Positions 33,481 to 43,713 are shown, counted from the stretch's first letter. The stretch: DNA of 64,000 nucleotides from Chelatococcus sambhunathii (GCF_001418005.1 NZ_LIOL01000003.1:1-64000); one strand, 5' to 3'. The notes: generated from the letters alone by a model not told the origin. Translations and numbers: made by a program.

Positions 33481-34911
33481 TCAGACCCGCTTGTAGATGT
33501 CCTCGATGCGGACGATGTCGTCCTCGCCGAGATAGGGGCCGGATTGCACCTCGATGAGGTTGAGCGGCAGCTTGCCGGGGTTCTCGAGCCGATGCACGCA
33601 GCCGAGCGGCAGGAAGATCGATTCGTTCTCGCGCAGGAGGATCTGCTCCTCATCGCGGGTGACAAGGGCCGTGCCGTTGACGACGACCCAGTGCTCGGCG
33701 CGGTGGAAATGTTTCTGCAGCGACAGCTTGGCGCCGGGATTGACGGTGATGCGCTTGACCTGAAAGCGCTCGCCGTCGTGCACGGACTGGTAGAAACCCC
33801 ATGGACGATAGACGCGCTGCGTCTGCGTGGCTGCGGCGTGGCCGTCCTTCTTCAGCGCCGCGACGAGTTGCGAAACCTTCTGGTCGCTGTCGCGCCGCGT
33901 CACGAGCACGACGTCGGGGGTCGCCACGACGACGAGATCCTCGATCCCGAGAGCCGCGACGAGTCGACCTTCGCCGCGCAGGTAGGAGCCGCGCGTCTCG
34001 AGCGCCACCACCTCGCCGACGCAGAGATTGTCGTCCGCATCCCGCGCGCCGATCTCCCACAGGGCCGACCAGCTACCAATATCGCTCCAGCCGAATTCGG
34101 ACGGCACCACGGCAGCTTTGTCGGTCTTCTCCATCACGGCATAGTCGATGGAGATCGACGGTCCGGCGGCGAAGGGAGCTTCGGCGAGGCGCAGGAAGTC
34201 GAGGTCGCGCACGGCGCCCTTCAGTGCCTCCCGCGCCGCGGCGAGCACGGCGGGCGAATGGCGCTCGAGCTCGGCGACGAAGATGGCGGCGGGCAGGAGG
34301 AAGATGCCGCTGTTCCAGAAATAGTCGCCCGCGGCGACATAGCCCTCGGCCGTCGGCCGGTCGGGCTTCTCGACGAAGGTGGCGACGGCGTTGATGCCAG
34401 GGGTCCCCGGCAGCGGATCGCCGCGGCGGATGTAACCGTAGCCGGTGGCGGGCTTGTCCGGGCGCATGCCGAAGAGAACAAGGCGACCGGCCACAGCTGC
34501 ACCGGCACCCGTGGCCACCGCGGCGCGGAAGGCGGCCGCGTTCTGCACGACATGGTCAGCCGGCATGATGAGGATCAGCGCATCGGGATCGCTCTCGGCC
34601 GCCATCAGCGCTGCGACCGCCGCCGCCGGCGCCGTGTTGCGGCCAACCGGCTCGAGCACGATGGTAACGCCCCCGATGCCCGCCTGTCGCGCCTGTTCGG
34701 CGATGACAAAGCGATGCTCCGCATTGGCGATGACGACGGGTGGGGCAAAGCCCGGCTCGCCGGCAACGCGCGCCAGCGTCTGCTGCAGCAGGCTCTCCTC
34801 GCCGGCGAGCGCCAGCAGCTGCTTGGGAAAGGACTCGCGAGACAGCGGCCACAGGCGGGTGCCGGTGCCTCCGGACAGAACGACCGGGACAATCCGCGGA
34901 TGCTTCGCCAT
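33481..34911 (-). CDS. manC: Mannose-1-phosphate guanylyltransferase/mannose-6-phosphate isomerase
   Basis: 476 residues, type II bifunctional enzyme. N-terminal pyrophosphorylase: PVVLSGGTGTRLWPLSRESF (signature GGxGTRLWPLSR), ILIMPADHVV and TFVEKPDRP. C-terminal cupin isomerase: VKRITVNPGAKLSLQKHFHR and RAEHWVVV. Makes GDP-mannose, the substrate of Gmd encoded two genes on. Ends 17 bases before the double operator, so read-through into the O-antigen operon is possible. Confidence 0.96.
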   Translation of the reverse strand: MAKHPRIVPVVLSGGTGTRLWPLSRESFPKQLLALAGEESLLQQTLARVAGEPGFAPPVVIANAEHRFVIAEQARQAGIGGVTIVLEPVGRNTAPAAAVAALMAAESDPDALILIMPADHVVQNAAAFRAAVATGAGAAVAGRLVLFGMRPDKPATGYGYIRRGDPLPGTPGINAVATFVEKPDRPTAEGYVAAGDYFWNSGIFLLPAAIFVAELERHSPAVLAAAREALKGAVRDLDFLRLAEAPFAAGPSISIDYAVMEKTDKAAVVPSEFGWSDIGSWSALWEIGARDADDNLCVGEVVALETRGSYLRGEGRLVAALGIEDLVVVATPDVVLVTRRDSDQKVSQLVAALKKDGHAAATQTQRVYRPWGFYQSVHDGERFQVKRITVNPGAKLSLQKHFHRAEHWVVVNGTALVTRDEEQILLRENESIFLPLGCVHRLENPGKLPLNLIEVQSGPYLGEDDIVRIEDIYKRV

Positions 34912-35260
34912 GTGGGCCCTCCCGTCAGCCGACGAGAGGCGCCGGCGCCACGCGCCCTTCCCCGTCGAGTGTCGTCGTGCGAGTCGCGCTCGATGCCGCT
35001 TCCTACCGCAAAGCGACTATCATGGAAATGCCGGTCTGACCGCTCGGGACCGAGCTCGGGCGGCCTGCGCGTCGCAGTCTGTGCGCGGGGACAAAGGGAT
35101 CTCTGCTGGCTCCTCACCGTTGGCGTGGCACCGCATCAGCAAGATCGCCGCCCATTCCACACGGGATCGTGGCCCGCCCTCATCGGCTCAGGCGCTCGCG
35201 CCTTGCCCCTGTGCGCAGCACCGCCGAGCCGAATGAGCGCCGCATCCATCGAAAGCGGCA
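34912..35260. other. Gene-free stretch upstream of manC
   Basis: No credible gene in 349 bases between the manC start and the end of the next glycosyltransferase gene, both minus. Must hold the manC promoter, but I could not find a good -35/-10 pair. No repeat seen. Confidence 0.4.
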
Positions 35261-36235
35261 TCAAGGCTCGGCCGTGTTGCCGGGCGGCTCCGGCGCCGCT
35301 TGGTCACCGAACTGTGGCAATCCCGGCGGCTGCGCACTGGCCGACATCGTCCGCAACCCGTCCCACGCGCCGCGACCGATCGCCGTGAGCGCATAGCAGC
35401 GGCGCCGCCCCGTGAGGGCGTAGACGATGGCCTGGAAGCCGATGTACGGAACCATCTTGGCCTTCCAGCGCAACGGGACGTGGCGCATGGCGAGCATGCG
35501 AAACTGGTTGCGGACATAGGTGTAGAGCCGGTTGGGCGGCTGCACGGACAGCTTGAGCCCCAGCAACGGCAGCGATATGGAGCCCCGCCCCAGCCGATGC
35601 TCCATCCGCGCATCGCGCGCGACCCAGCACGAGAAACCGCGATGCCACGCGCGGAAGCACCATTCGATATCGACCGCATCAATGAAGAAATCGTCGCGGA
35701 ATGGCCCGACCACGTGATACGCGGCGATCGAGACGAGCGAGCCCGACGAGATCACAAAATCCGCCGCCCTGAAGCGGGTGGTGCCCTCACGGCCCGGCCG
35801 GGGAAAGATGCGCACGTCCTTGAAGGCCGGCTTCGTGTGCCGCGCGCCGATGGGCTGAACGCCCACCGCAGCCACCCGCTGCCCGGCCGCGGCAAGCTCC
35901 ACCATCAGATCGGCAAGAAGCCGGACAACCTGCGGGCGCAACGTCGAATCCTGGTCGACGAGCAGCACCGCATCGCCGCCATACCGGCCTGCGCGCCGCA
36001 GGATCTCGTTGTAGGCACTGCCGAGCCCGACATTGTCTCGCGACTGGATGATCTCGATGCGGGCGCCGCCGATGGCCAGCAATTCATCCCGTTGAACCGT
36101 CGACAACGGGGAGTTCGCGAAGATGAAGACGCATTCGGTCGTCTCGGCCAATGCCGACACAAGATCCCGGAGCGATGCCCACTCCGGCCGAAACGTGACG
36201 ACCCCCGCATAGATGCGCAATGATAAGGTTAACAC
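35261..36235 (-). CDS. Glycosyltransferase family 2, rhamnosyltransferase-like
   Basis: 324 residues. GT-A motifs: IYAGVVTFRPEWASLRDLVS, RDNVGLGSAYNEILRRAG, VLLVDQDSTLRP (metal-binding DQDS, typical of rhamnosyltransferases), FFIDAVDIEWCFRAWHRGF. The C-terminus resembles RfbF/RfbN-type enzymes (YTYVRNQFRMLAMRH). The GTG start at 36235 is weakly supported; TTG at 36220 is an alternative. The last 25 residues are Pro/Ala-rich. It lies upstream of manC in the same orientation. Confidence 0.86.
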   Translation of the reverse strand: MLTLSLRIYAGVVTFRPEWASLRDLVSALAETTECVFIFANSPLSTVQRDELLAIGGARIEIIQSRDNVGLGSAYNEILRRAGRYGGDAVLLVDQDSTLRPQVVRLLADLMVELAAAGQRVAAVGVQPIGARHTKPAFKDVRIFPRPGREGTTRFRAADFVISSGSLVSIAAYHVVGPFRDDFFIDAVDIEWCFRAWHRGFSCWVARDARMEHRLGRGSISLPLLGLKLSVQPPNRLYTYVRNQFRMLAMRHVPLRWKAKMVPYIGFQAIVYALTGRRRCYALTAIGRGAWDGLRTMSASAQPPGLPQFGDQAAPEPPGNTAEP

Positions 36236-37068
36236 AATACCCGTGCCAATAAGACAGGTAGAAAATATACGCGAAGTCTGGCATTCGGATTTCTAAAATT
36301 CAACTCTATTTTTATGCATTTTGCATCTTCAATCAGCCCCGAGCCCCTGTCAAGATACGTCCGCGCCTGGCCTAGACCGGGCCAACACACGCATGTGGCA
36401 TGTCTGCCGCGGCCTGTTGCCATCGCGGCAGTCCGTTGGTGCGCCTGCCAATGGCGAACCGGCCGATGTGCCGCACGCCCACCCGCGGGCCCGCATCATC
36501 CGCCGCCGGGGCATCTGGTGGAGCAGCAGCACCCTCGTGCCTACGGCGGCCACGGCATGCCAGGATCCACCGGCCGCGGCCACTTGACGGCAAGCAACCG
36601 CGAAAATAAGCTTCATTATATAGTGCCGGTTTAGTTTGATTGCCGCCCCTGATTCCCCTTTATTGGACGATTGGCCATGACCTATTCTTCTCAGAACACC
36701 CTCCTCTCAACCACGCCCCAGTAATCACCTGACACCCAGCCTTGGCCGCCGGCGGAATTTCCGGGCCGGTCCCGCCTAAGGCTGCGATCCCGTCGCGGTG
36801 GCAGCTTCACCCTGAACCGGGGCATTCACGCCATACCGGACACGGCGCTTCGATCGGCGTTGCTGCGCCGGCGCGTTCAGGCAGCCAACATGCGGCGGCG
36901 GAGAGGAGGGCAGCATTGCGGGCTGCGGCAGCGGGGCAACCCTCCGTCGCGATATCGACCGGGTGGCACGGAGCAGCTCCTCCGCTCCCCGTGGCGGCGG
37001 CTGTGGGGCGTGAACGGGGAACAGGGCGAGGCAAGGACGAAGACCGAACCGACAGGCGACCGTTTCAT
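36236..37068. other. Gene-free divergent region with AT-rich patches
   Basis: 833 bases between the minus-strand GT2 gene and the plus-strand multidomain glycosyltransferase. AT-rich patches at about 36255-36335 and 36600-36700 are the likely promoter zones. A 15-codon frame, MTYSSQNTLLSTTPQ, at 36677-36724 has a weak GGAC upstream and could be a leader peptide, but there is no further support. The in-frame extension of the next gene through 36742-37068 is compositionally a shadow (Ala/Gly/Arg/Pro). Confidence 0.45.
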
Positions 37069-39402
37069 ATGGACATTGCAACCCCATCTCATCCTGCCGG
37101 CGATACCACGCCGGCGATGTGTACGCCGCAGCCTGCCGCCTGGCGCAGGGTTGCGGTCGTGACGCGCACGCGGAACCGGCCGCTGCTGCTGCGGCGCGCC
37201 GCCCGGAGCGTCAGCCGCCAGACCTTCAAGGATTTCGTCTGGGTTGTCGTCAATGACGGCGGCGACGAAGAGACGGCGCGGTCCATCGTCGAGGGAAGCC
37301 AGCTTGACCGGAACAGTGTCCTCTTTCTCTCCCTGGCGCAGAGCCGCGGCATGGAGGCCGCATCCAACGCCGGCGTGGCGGCGTGCCGATCGGACTTCGT
37401 GGTCATCCATGACGATGACGACAGCTGGGCGCCCGATTTCCTGGAAAAGACCGTCACCTTCCTCTCAAGCCAGCAGGGACGGCGCTACGGCGGCGTCATC
37501 ACCCATTCGATCCACGTGTTAGAGGACATTCGCGACGACGAGGTAATCGAACGTCGGCGCCGCCCTTTCCAGACCGCGGTGCGCGACGTACAGCTGGCGC
37601 AGATGATCCGCGGCAATTTCTTTCCACCGATCTCCTTCCTGTTTCGGCGAACGCTCTGGGATGAGATCGGCGGCTTCAACGAGACACTGCCGGTCCTCGG
37701 CGACTGGTTCTTCAATCTGGAATTCCTGCTGAAGGCGGACATCGGCGTCCTGCCGGAGCCGCTGGCCTTCTACCACCACAGGGACCAGGTCCCCGTCACG
37801 AACGTCTATGCCAATTCGGTCAGCGCGGCAGGGCACCAGCACGACGAACTTGCGGCGGTCGTGCGCAACGCGTTCCTGCGCCGCCACATGGACAAGGCCG
37901 CGGTGGCGCTCAGTCTCATCCTCAGCCATATCGACGACATGCGGCCCGGCGAGGTCACGGCGGCCGCGTCAGACCCGGTGCGGCGGCCGGCGAGCACCCC
38001 CAACGCGGCCGGCGACGACGACCGGGCGGATCTCGACTGGATCATCGGCAGCATCAACCGGAGCCTGGCCAGAAGGTCCCTGAAGTCCTTCGTGCGATCG
38101 CTGCGCGTCCGGCCTCTCGAACCCGACGCCGGCTGGAACGAGGCGCTGTCCGCCCTCCAGAAGCTGAAAGCCCCCATTCCCGTTCCAGACCATTTCGACG
38201 AGCCAGCCTATCTCGCCGCGAACCCGGATGTCGCAGCCGCCGTGCAGAAAGGACAGCTCCATTCGGGCTATGTGCATTTCCTACTGTTCGGCCGTTTCGA
38301 GGGCCGGCGCCGGCCCGGCCGCCATGTCAGTCCCTTCGCCGCGGCGCACGACAACGCCTGCCCGGCGCCGGACACGGCAAACGTTCTGAAGCCGGTCTTC
38401 GACACGCCCGCCATGCTGCGCGCGGCCCATCGCGTTGCCGGCTTCGAGCGGGTCCTGCACATTGCGCATCACGAATGGCACGGCATCCGCCAGGCCACAG
38501 CCTATTGCCCCGGGCATAAGCTGCTCATCCCGGCCGAAGGTACACTGGAGGAAGCCGACAAGGCCGGAATCGCCGAGGAGATCCAGGCTCTCGGCATCAC
38601 GCATGTCGTTTTCCAGGGCTATTCGGAAAATGCCGACCAGTTGCTCCTGGCCCTGAAGTCCCGCTTCGGATCGGATCTGCGCTGCCATGCGGTCACGCAC
38701 GTCACCACGGCGCAGTTCGAGCACTACTTCGAAATGGTGATGCAGGCACGCCTGCTGATACGGCTCCGGATGGGTTCCCTCCAGGGCCTCGCCTCGGTCA
38801 AGCCGGATTTCGGCGCCGTGTTCGAGAACTACTGGCCCAGCCTCATCGTCAACTTCGCGCCGGATCTGCCGTCGCAGCGCCGCGCGCAGCCGCCCGAACT
38901 GCGCTCGGTCTATGCGCCGCTCGACCCGGGCTGGCGCAAGAACATGTATACCAATGTGCTCGGCGCTCTCGCCGCCGGCAATGTCGAGCAGGTCAAGACC
39001 GCCAATTTCCCCAACGGCCTTGAAAGCCTCGTCAATCTCGACCGGCTACGGCTCGTCGGCTATCTGCGCGGGCGCGACCTCTTCGAGGAGATGGCGCGCA
39101 GCTCGCTCGTGCTGCTGGCCACCCTCGCCGAATGCCAGCCCATGACCCAGCTGGAGAGCCTGGCCGTCGGCACGCCCGCCATGACGGGACCGCTGTCGAT
39201 CCGCGAGTTCGACGACGATCCGCTCATCCGACTCTGCACCACACCGCATCTCGACAATCCGGCCCTGCTGGCGCGCGACGTCGAGCGGCTGGTAGCGGCC
39301 CGGCACGCCGACCCGGGGGCGATGGCGGAGATGATCAGTTGCCACCTCGCCCGCCGCCATGCCCTGGCAGCGCAGCGCTATGGCGATTTCCTGGCCCTGT
39401 GA
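37069..39402 (+). CDS. Multidomain glycosyltransferase (GT2 plus GT-B-like C-terminal domain)
   Basis: 777 residues from ATG 37069. Residues about 28-270 are a GT2 domain: VAVVTRTRNRPLLLRRAARS, FVWVVVNDGGDEETA, VVIHDDDDSWAPDFLEK and LPVLGDWFFNLEFLLKADIG. Around 376-412 is the short motif FDEPAYLAANPDVAAAVQKG found between domains of polysaccharide proteins. Residues about 440-777 look GT-B-like (LLATLAECQPMTQLESLAVG, a donor-site E-x7-E-like stretch). Probably adds or links two sugars on a surface polymer. Followed five bases later by another giant glycosyltransferase. Exact start uncertain (ATG at MCTPQP is an alternative). Confidence 0.82.
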   Translation: MDIATPSHPAGDTTPAMCTPQPAAWRRVAVVTRTRNRPLLLRRAARSVSRQTFKDFVWVVVNDGGDEETARSIVEGSQLDRNSVLFLSLAQSRGMEAASNAGVAACRSDFVVIHDDDDSWAPDFLEKTVTFLSSQQGRRYGGVITHSIHVLEDIRDDEVIERRRRPFQTAVRDVQLAQMIRGNFFPPISFLFRRTLWDEIGGFNETLPVLGDWFFNLEFLLKADIGVLPEPLAFYHHRDQVPVTNVYANSVSAAGHQHDELAAVVRNAFLRRHMDKAAVALSLILSHIDDMRPGEVTAAASDPVRRPASTPNAAGDDDRADLDWIIGSINRSLARRSLKSFVRSLRVRPLEPDAGWNEALSALQKLKAPIPVPDHFDEPAYLAANPDVAAAVQKGQLHSGYVHFLLFGRFEGRRRPGRHVSPFAAAHDNACPAPDTANVLKPVFDTPAMLRAAHRVAGFERVLHIAHHEWHGIRQATAYCPGHKLLIPAEGTLEEADKAGIAEEIQALGITHVVFQGYSENADQLLLALKSRFGSDLRCHAVTHVTTAQFEHYFEMVMQARLLIRLRMGSLQGLASVKPDFGAVFENYWPSLIVNFAPDLPSQRRAQPPELRSVYAPLDPGWRKNMYTNVLGALAAGNVEQVKTANFPNGLESLVNLDRLRLVGYLRGRDLFEEMARSSLVLLATLAECQPMTQLESLAVGTPAMTGPLSIREFDDDPLIRLCTTPHLDNPALLARDVERLVAARHADPGAMAEMISCHLARRHALAAQRYGDFLAL

Positions 39403-39407
39403 CAGCC

Positions 39408-41921
39408 ATGACGAAACCCGCGATCTGCTTCGTGACCAATGAGCTCTATCCGCTCGGCCCCGGCGGCATCGGGCGCATGCTCCACAATTTCGCCCGGCAC
39501 AACGAGACGCTGGGCTCTCCCGCGGAGATCCACTTCCTCGTGCCGCCCGAACTCCTGGCAAGCAGGCCCGATGCACCGATGCTGCTCGCCGGGACGTTCG
39601 ACGGGGTCGCGCAGGTGCACATCTGCCCGGACCTCGCGAACCGGCCGGACCTGATGGCCCAGCTGCTTGCGCGTGCCGGCGCCCATCCCTGGACATTGGA
39701 ATGGCACCTGGCCGAATCCTATCGGTACTACCAGGGCCTCCTCGCTGCAGAGCGCCGGCGCGGCGCACCGTTCGACATCGTCGAGTTCCCGGATTTCGGA
39801 GGCTGGGCCGTGGCGAGTATCGAGGCAAAGCGCGCCGGCCTTGCCTTCACGCAGACACTCATCGCCGCCCGCATCCACTCGACACAAGGAGTGATCTACC
39901 GGGCGGAGCGTTTCACCCACCACCCCGGCCATTCCCTCGGCATTGTCTTCGATGCCGAGCGCCATCTGCTCGCCCATGCCGACCTGATCGTGGGGCACGA
40001 ACGCACCGTCCTGGCCTTCAACGAGGACCATTACGGCCTTGCCGGACGCTGGCGAGGACGCTGCCTGCTGGAATTTCCGCCCATCCTTCCCGACGATGGC
40101 GACGCGCCGGTACAGGCGGAGCGCGAGCCTTTAGACTTCATCTTTTCCTCGCGCTTGCAACCCTTCAAGCGGCCGGACCTCTTCATTCGTGCCGCAATCC
40201 TCTTCCTGGAGAGACATCCGGACCACGCCGGCTGTTTCAGGCTCGTGTCCTATGGCTGGGACGAGGCCTATATCGCCGGCCTGCGGGCGCTCGTGCCGGA
40301 GACGCTGAAGGAGAAGATCCTGTTCGTCTTCGGCGCCAGCGCCGCCGAACGCGCGAGCCATCTCGCCCGCTCGGTGGTGGTCGTGCCGTCCGACTACGAG
40401 AGTCTGTGCCTGTTCGCCTTCGAGGCGAGCCGGATGGGTTGCAAGATCATCCTCAATGGACGCTGCCCCGCCTTCGGCAAGACCTCGCGCTGGCAGGACG
40501 AAAACAATTGCCTGCTGTTCGATGGTTCCGTCGCGGGTCTTGCTGCCGCAATGGAGAAGGCACTGCGCTGGACTCCCTCTGCCACAGCCAGCATAGCCCC
40601 CGACACGCCCTACTGGCTGCGGCCCGCGGCGTGGCCCGTTTCGCGTGCTCCCGCCGTCGCGCAGGTGAAGCGTCCTGGTGTCACGGTCGTCTGCCACGGG
40701 ATTCGCTCACCCGCCGAGTTCGAACGGCTTTTCGATACCGTGCTGCCTCTCGATGCCGAGCTCGACCTGGCGGGCGGCACAGATGCGGTGCAGGTCCTGC
40801 TGCCGCGTGGGCATTTCGCCCCGGACGGGCCCGAGGCGCGCCGCGTCGAGGCCCAGGGCTGGCAGGCCGTCTTCCCCTCCGGCAAGAACGAATGTCCCGA
40901 GATGCTGGGGCGCCGGCTTGCCGCGCTGGAGCGGGAGGCGGTGCTGCTCCATCCCTTCGGCTTCGAGGCAGCGCCGGGTTTTCTCGCCCTCGCGCTCGAC
41001 GCGATGGCCCGGGATGCGGAACTCGCCCTCGTCTGCGGCCATGTGGAACTCGTCGATCCGCATACGGCGAGAAGCGACTATCTGCGCGCCTATGCCGGCG
41101 AGGCGCCATCGATGGCGCTCGTCTCGAGCCGCATCGCGTCGCCGTTCTGTCTGCTGCGACGCGATCTGCCGACCCGGGTGCCGTTCGATCCGCGGGCCGG
41201 CGACCTCTGGTTCGAGGTCTTCGCCCGGGAATGTGCGCTGACGGGCGAGGGCATCCTCGTCATGCCCGTGATCGCGGCCACCATGGACGCCTTTCTGGCG
41301 GGGCGACGCGAGACAACCAAGAAGATCTCCGGCGGGCTCACCGATGCGGCAGGGATCGCGGTCGGGCTGCCTGCCCGCCTCCTGAGCCTCGACCCCGTCC
41401 AGCCGCCCGGAGATGGGCCCGATCGACCGCTGACGCTGCATGGCGAGCAATTGCGCCCGGTCTCGCGCATCCATCCCCAGGGGCGCGTGCGGGAATGGGA
41501 GCCGGTGCAATGGCATGGCGGCAGCCGAGGCATCATCGTCCACCCCATCGCAGGGGAGGTGACGATCGGCGAGTTGCGCGGCCCGCACCGGCGGGTGGGC
41601 CGCATCGTCGCCCATGTGCGCAACCTCAGCGAGCACAACGGCGGGGTCGAGGCAGCCGTCGCCCTGGCGCGCGGCAACGCGGCGACGCAGCGCATCCTCG
41701 CCCGTCTCGACGGGGGAGAGATGGCGGACGACGTCGCCCTGAGCGCCTGGCAGACTGTGGGGCCCGGCCGGCAGGCACTGATCGAACTCTCCGCCTATGG
41801 CACGAGCCGGGGCAACGATCGCCTGCTCCTCATCACGCGGCTGCCGCCCCGCGGCGAGGAGAGCGACTGCCATCTCGCCTTCGAACGCGTGGAGCTCTGG
41901 TTCAACGAGAACATCCTCTGA
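39408..41921 (+). CDS. Multidomain glycosyltransferase (GT4 plus C-terminal domains)
   Basis: 837 residues. Residues 1-400 are GT4: ICFVTNELYPLGPGGIGRML, FDIVEFPDFGGWAVASIEAK, FIFSSRLQPFKRPDLFIRAA, VVVPSDYESLCLFAFEASRM. Residues about 425-640 resemble a GT2-type fold without an obvious D-x-D (VTVVCHGIRSPAEFERLFDT, AGDLWFEVFARECALTGEG). The last 190 residues are a beta-rich domain of unknown role. Start ATG 39408 is five bases after the previous stop. Same operon as the preceding and probably following genes. Confidence 0.8.
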   Translation: MTKPAICFVTNELYPLGPGGIGRMLHNFARHNETLGSPAEIHFLVPPELLASRPDAPMLLAGTFDGVAQVHICPDLANRPDLMAQLLARAGAHPWTLEWHLAESYRYYQGLLAAERRRGAPFDIVEFPDFGGWAVASIEAKRAGLAFTQTLIAARIHSTQGVIYRAERFTHHPGHSLGIVFDAERHLLAHADLIVGHERTVLAFNEDHYGLAGRWRGRCLLEFPPILPDDGDAPVQAEREPLDFIFSSRLQPFKRPDLFIRAAILFLERHPDHAGCFRLVSYGWDEAYIAGLRALVPETLKEKILFVFGASAAERASHLARSVVVVPSDYESLCLFAFEASRMGCKIILNGRCPAFGKTSRWQDENNCLLFDGSVAGLAAAMEKALRWTPSATASIAPDTPYWLRPAAWPVSRAPAVAQVKRPGVTVVCHGIRSPAEFERLFDTVLPLDAELDLAGGTDAVQVLLPRGHFAPDGPEARRVEAQGWQAVFPSGKNECPEMLGRRLAALEREAVLLHPFGFEAAPGFLALALDAMARDAELALVCGHVELVDPHTARSDYLRAYAGEAPSMALVSSRIASPFCLLRRDLPTRVPFDPRAGDLWFEVFARECALTGEGILVMPVIAATMDAFLAGRRETTKKISGGLTDAAGIAVGLPARLLSLDPVQPPGDGPDRPLTLHGEQLRPVSRIHPQGRVREWEPVQWHGGSRGIIVHPIAGEVTIGELRGPHRRVGRIVAHVRNLSEHNGGVEAAVALARGNAATQRILARLDGGEMADDVALSAWQTVGPGRQALIELSAYGTSRGNDRLLLITRLPPRGEESDCHLAFERVELWFNENIL

Positions 41922-42003
41922 CGGTGCGAATGCCGCGCATGCGGGCGACATCGGCGCTCCCGCCTTCAGCCACGCGCCCCGCCGTCTCACGCAAGGAACA
42001 GCC

Positions 42004-43713
42004 ATGATCCCACCCTTCGGCCTTCTCGTTGCCCGCCAGCGATCCGGCACCGGCGCGCTGGGCAGCCTCCTCGACTGGCGCAACCATCCGCAATTCTATT
42101 ATCTCGGCGAGATCTTCCACCCTGATGGCCTCGGCGATCGCCACAATTATTTCACCCACCTCCGCGACTACGTTCGGGAGGATCCGCTGAATGCGTTGGC
42201 GCAGAACGCACCGCAGAATTTCCGGAGATTTCTCGCGACCTTCGCCGGAGAAGGCCGGACGCTCCTGCCCGACGTCAAATACGACAGCCTGCATAGCCTC
42301 AACGGGCCCTGGCATGCGCCGCTTGCGCGGCCGTGGCTCCTGGAATTCGCGCGGGCCGAAGGCGCGCCGATCATCCACCTCACGCGGCGCAATCTCCTGG
42401 AGGTCTTCGTCTCCGGCCTGCTCGCGGCCGCCAACCAGGTCTGGCACACGGTCGATGCGGCGGAGGTGACGATCCGTTCCGCGGTCGTCGATATCCCGAA
42501 GCTGCTGCGCTTCATCGACGGCATGCAACGCGAACGACAGGTGATCGAGCAATGGCTCGACGGGCACCAGCCGCTCGTCGCGCTCGATTATCAGGAGATG
42601 TTCGACGCCCAGGGACTGCTGGCGAGCGAGCGGGCCGATGAGATCGCCCGCGCCTTCGGCGTGGACCCGCTGGCGCAGCGCAGGCCGTCCCTCGTCAAGC
42701 AGGCGCCGTGGAGTCTCACAGAATCGATCCGGAACTACGACGAGGTGGCAAAGGCGCTCGCCGGCACCCCTCATGCCTGGATGCTCGCCGGGGACGGCCC
42801 CCCGACAACCCGGCCCACGCCTGCCACCAAGGGATTGCCCGTGCAGAAATTCGTCTTCCAGAACTCCACCATCACCATCAACGGGCACAGTGTGACGATG
42901 CACAGCATCACGGCACCCTGGGGGGAGGACGACAACCTCCTCGGCGCAATACGGCAGGGTGCCTTCGACGAGCCGAAGTCCCTCGCCTACTGGCTCTTCC
43001 TGATGGAAGGCGCGCCGCAGAACGGGATGGTGATCGACGTTGGAGCCTATACGGGCCTCTATGCGCTGCTGACGGCGCGGGCCCGCCCGGACCTGCTCTC
43101 CATCGCCTTCGAGCCGTCGGCGGTGACCTTCGGCCGTCTCATCTACAACATTCAGCTCAACGGCTTTAATCCGCGCATCGTGCCCTGTCATCTGGCGGCA
43201 TGGAACCGCGAGGAGATCCTGACCCTGCCGCACAGGTATGGCTTCTTCAGCCTGTGCTCGGGCGAGAAGATCAGTCAGACACAGGCGGTCGACCACACTG
43301 AGACGGTCAAGGCCGTACCGCTGGACGCCATCCTGCAACCGGCGCGGCTCGACTACCTCAATGCGCCACAGCTCGCGGCGATCGCCAAGCGCCCTGTCGT
43401 CGCCGTCAAGATCGACGTGGAAGGCGTCGAGCCCGAGGTGCTGGAAGGCGCGCGGCACGTCATCGCTGCCCACCGGCCCGCCTTCATCTGCGAGGCGCTT
43501 GACGCTGAGGCTCAGAACAGGCTCCAGACCTTCTTCACCTCCGTCGGCTATGCGGTCGAGCCGATCGCGGACGAGCGCAACGTGCTCGCCATGCCGGAAG
43601 ACCACTATGGCGGCTTCGCGCGGGCATTCGCCGCCTGGGCGGCACGCAACGGCACGGCGGCGACCATCGGGGGGCATGTCATCGAGGATTCGCGCTTCGA
43701 GACGGAGCTGTGA
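42004..43713 (+). CDS. Sulfotransferase-FkbM methyltransferase fusion
   Basis: 569 residues. Residues 1-280: Stf0-like sulfotransferase with the PAPS 5'-phosphosulfate loop VARQRSGTGALGSLLDWR and 3'-phosphate motif LTRRNLLEVFVSGLLA (R-R-x8-S). Residues about 300-560: FkbM-type S-adenosylmethionine methyltransferase with VIDVGAYTGLYALLTA (motif I) and KIDVEGVEPEVLEGAR. No stop or compositional break separates them. It would sulfate and methylate a sugar on the surface polymer. The PAPS-making genes cysD and cysNC begin 1.7 kb downstream. The fusion is unusual; I know of no characterised example. Confidence 0.85.
   Translation: MIPPFGLLVARQRSGTGALGSLLDWRNHPQFYYLGEIFHPDGLGDRHNYFTHLRDYVREDPLNALAQNAPQNFRRFLATFAGEGRTLLPDVKYDSLHSLNGPWHAPLARPWLLEFARAEGAPIIHLTRRNLLEVFVSGLLAAANQVWHTVDAAEVTIRSAVVDIPKLLRFIDGMQRERQVIEQWLDGHQPLVALDYQEMFDAQGLLASERADEIARAFGVDPLAQRRPSLVKQAPWSLTESIRNYDEVAKALAGTPHAWMLAGDGPPTTRPTPATKGLPVQKFVFQNSTITINGHSVTMHSITAPWGEDDNLLGAIRQGAFDEPKSLAYWLFLMEGAPQNGMVIDVGAYTGLYALLTARARPDLLSIAFEPSAVTFGRLIYNIQLNGFNPRIVPCHLAAWNREEILTLPHRYGFFSLCSGEKISQTQAVDHTETVKAVPLDAILQPARLDYLNAPQLAAIAKRPVVAVKIDVEGVEPEVLEGARHVIAAHRPAFICEALDAEAQNRLQTFFTSVGYAVEPIADERNVLAMPEDHYGGFARAFAAWAARNGTAATIGGHVIEDSRFETEL

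Noticed and set aside
36742-37068. N-terminal extension of the multidomain glycosyltransferase
   Set aside because: Ala/Gly/Arg/Pro-rich with no domain; the GT2 fold begins after ATG 37069.
22162-43713. Genomic island with integrase or tRNA attachment site
   Set aside because: Composition breaks are clear, but no integrase, IS, tRNA or flanking repeat was seen; the breaks fall inside genes, favouring homologous recombination.
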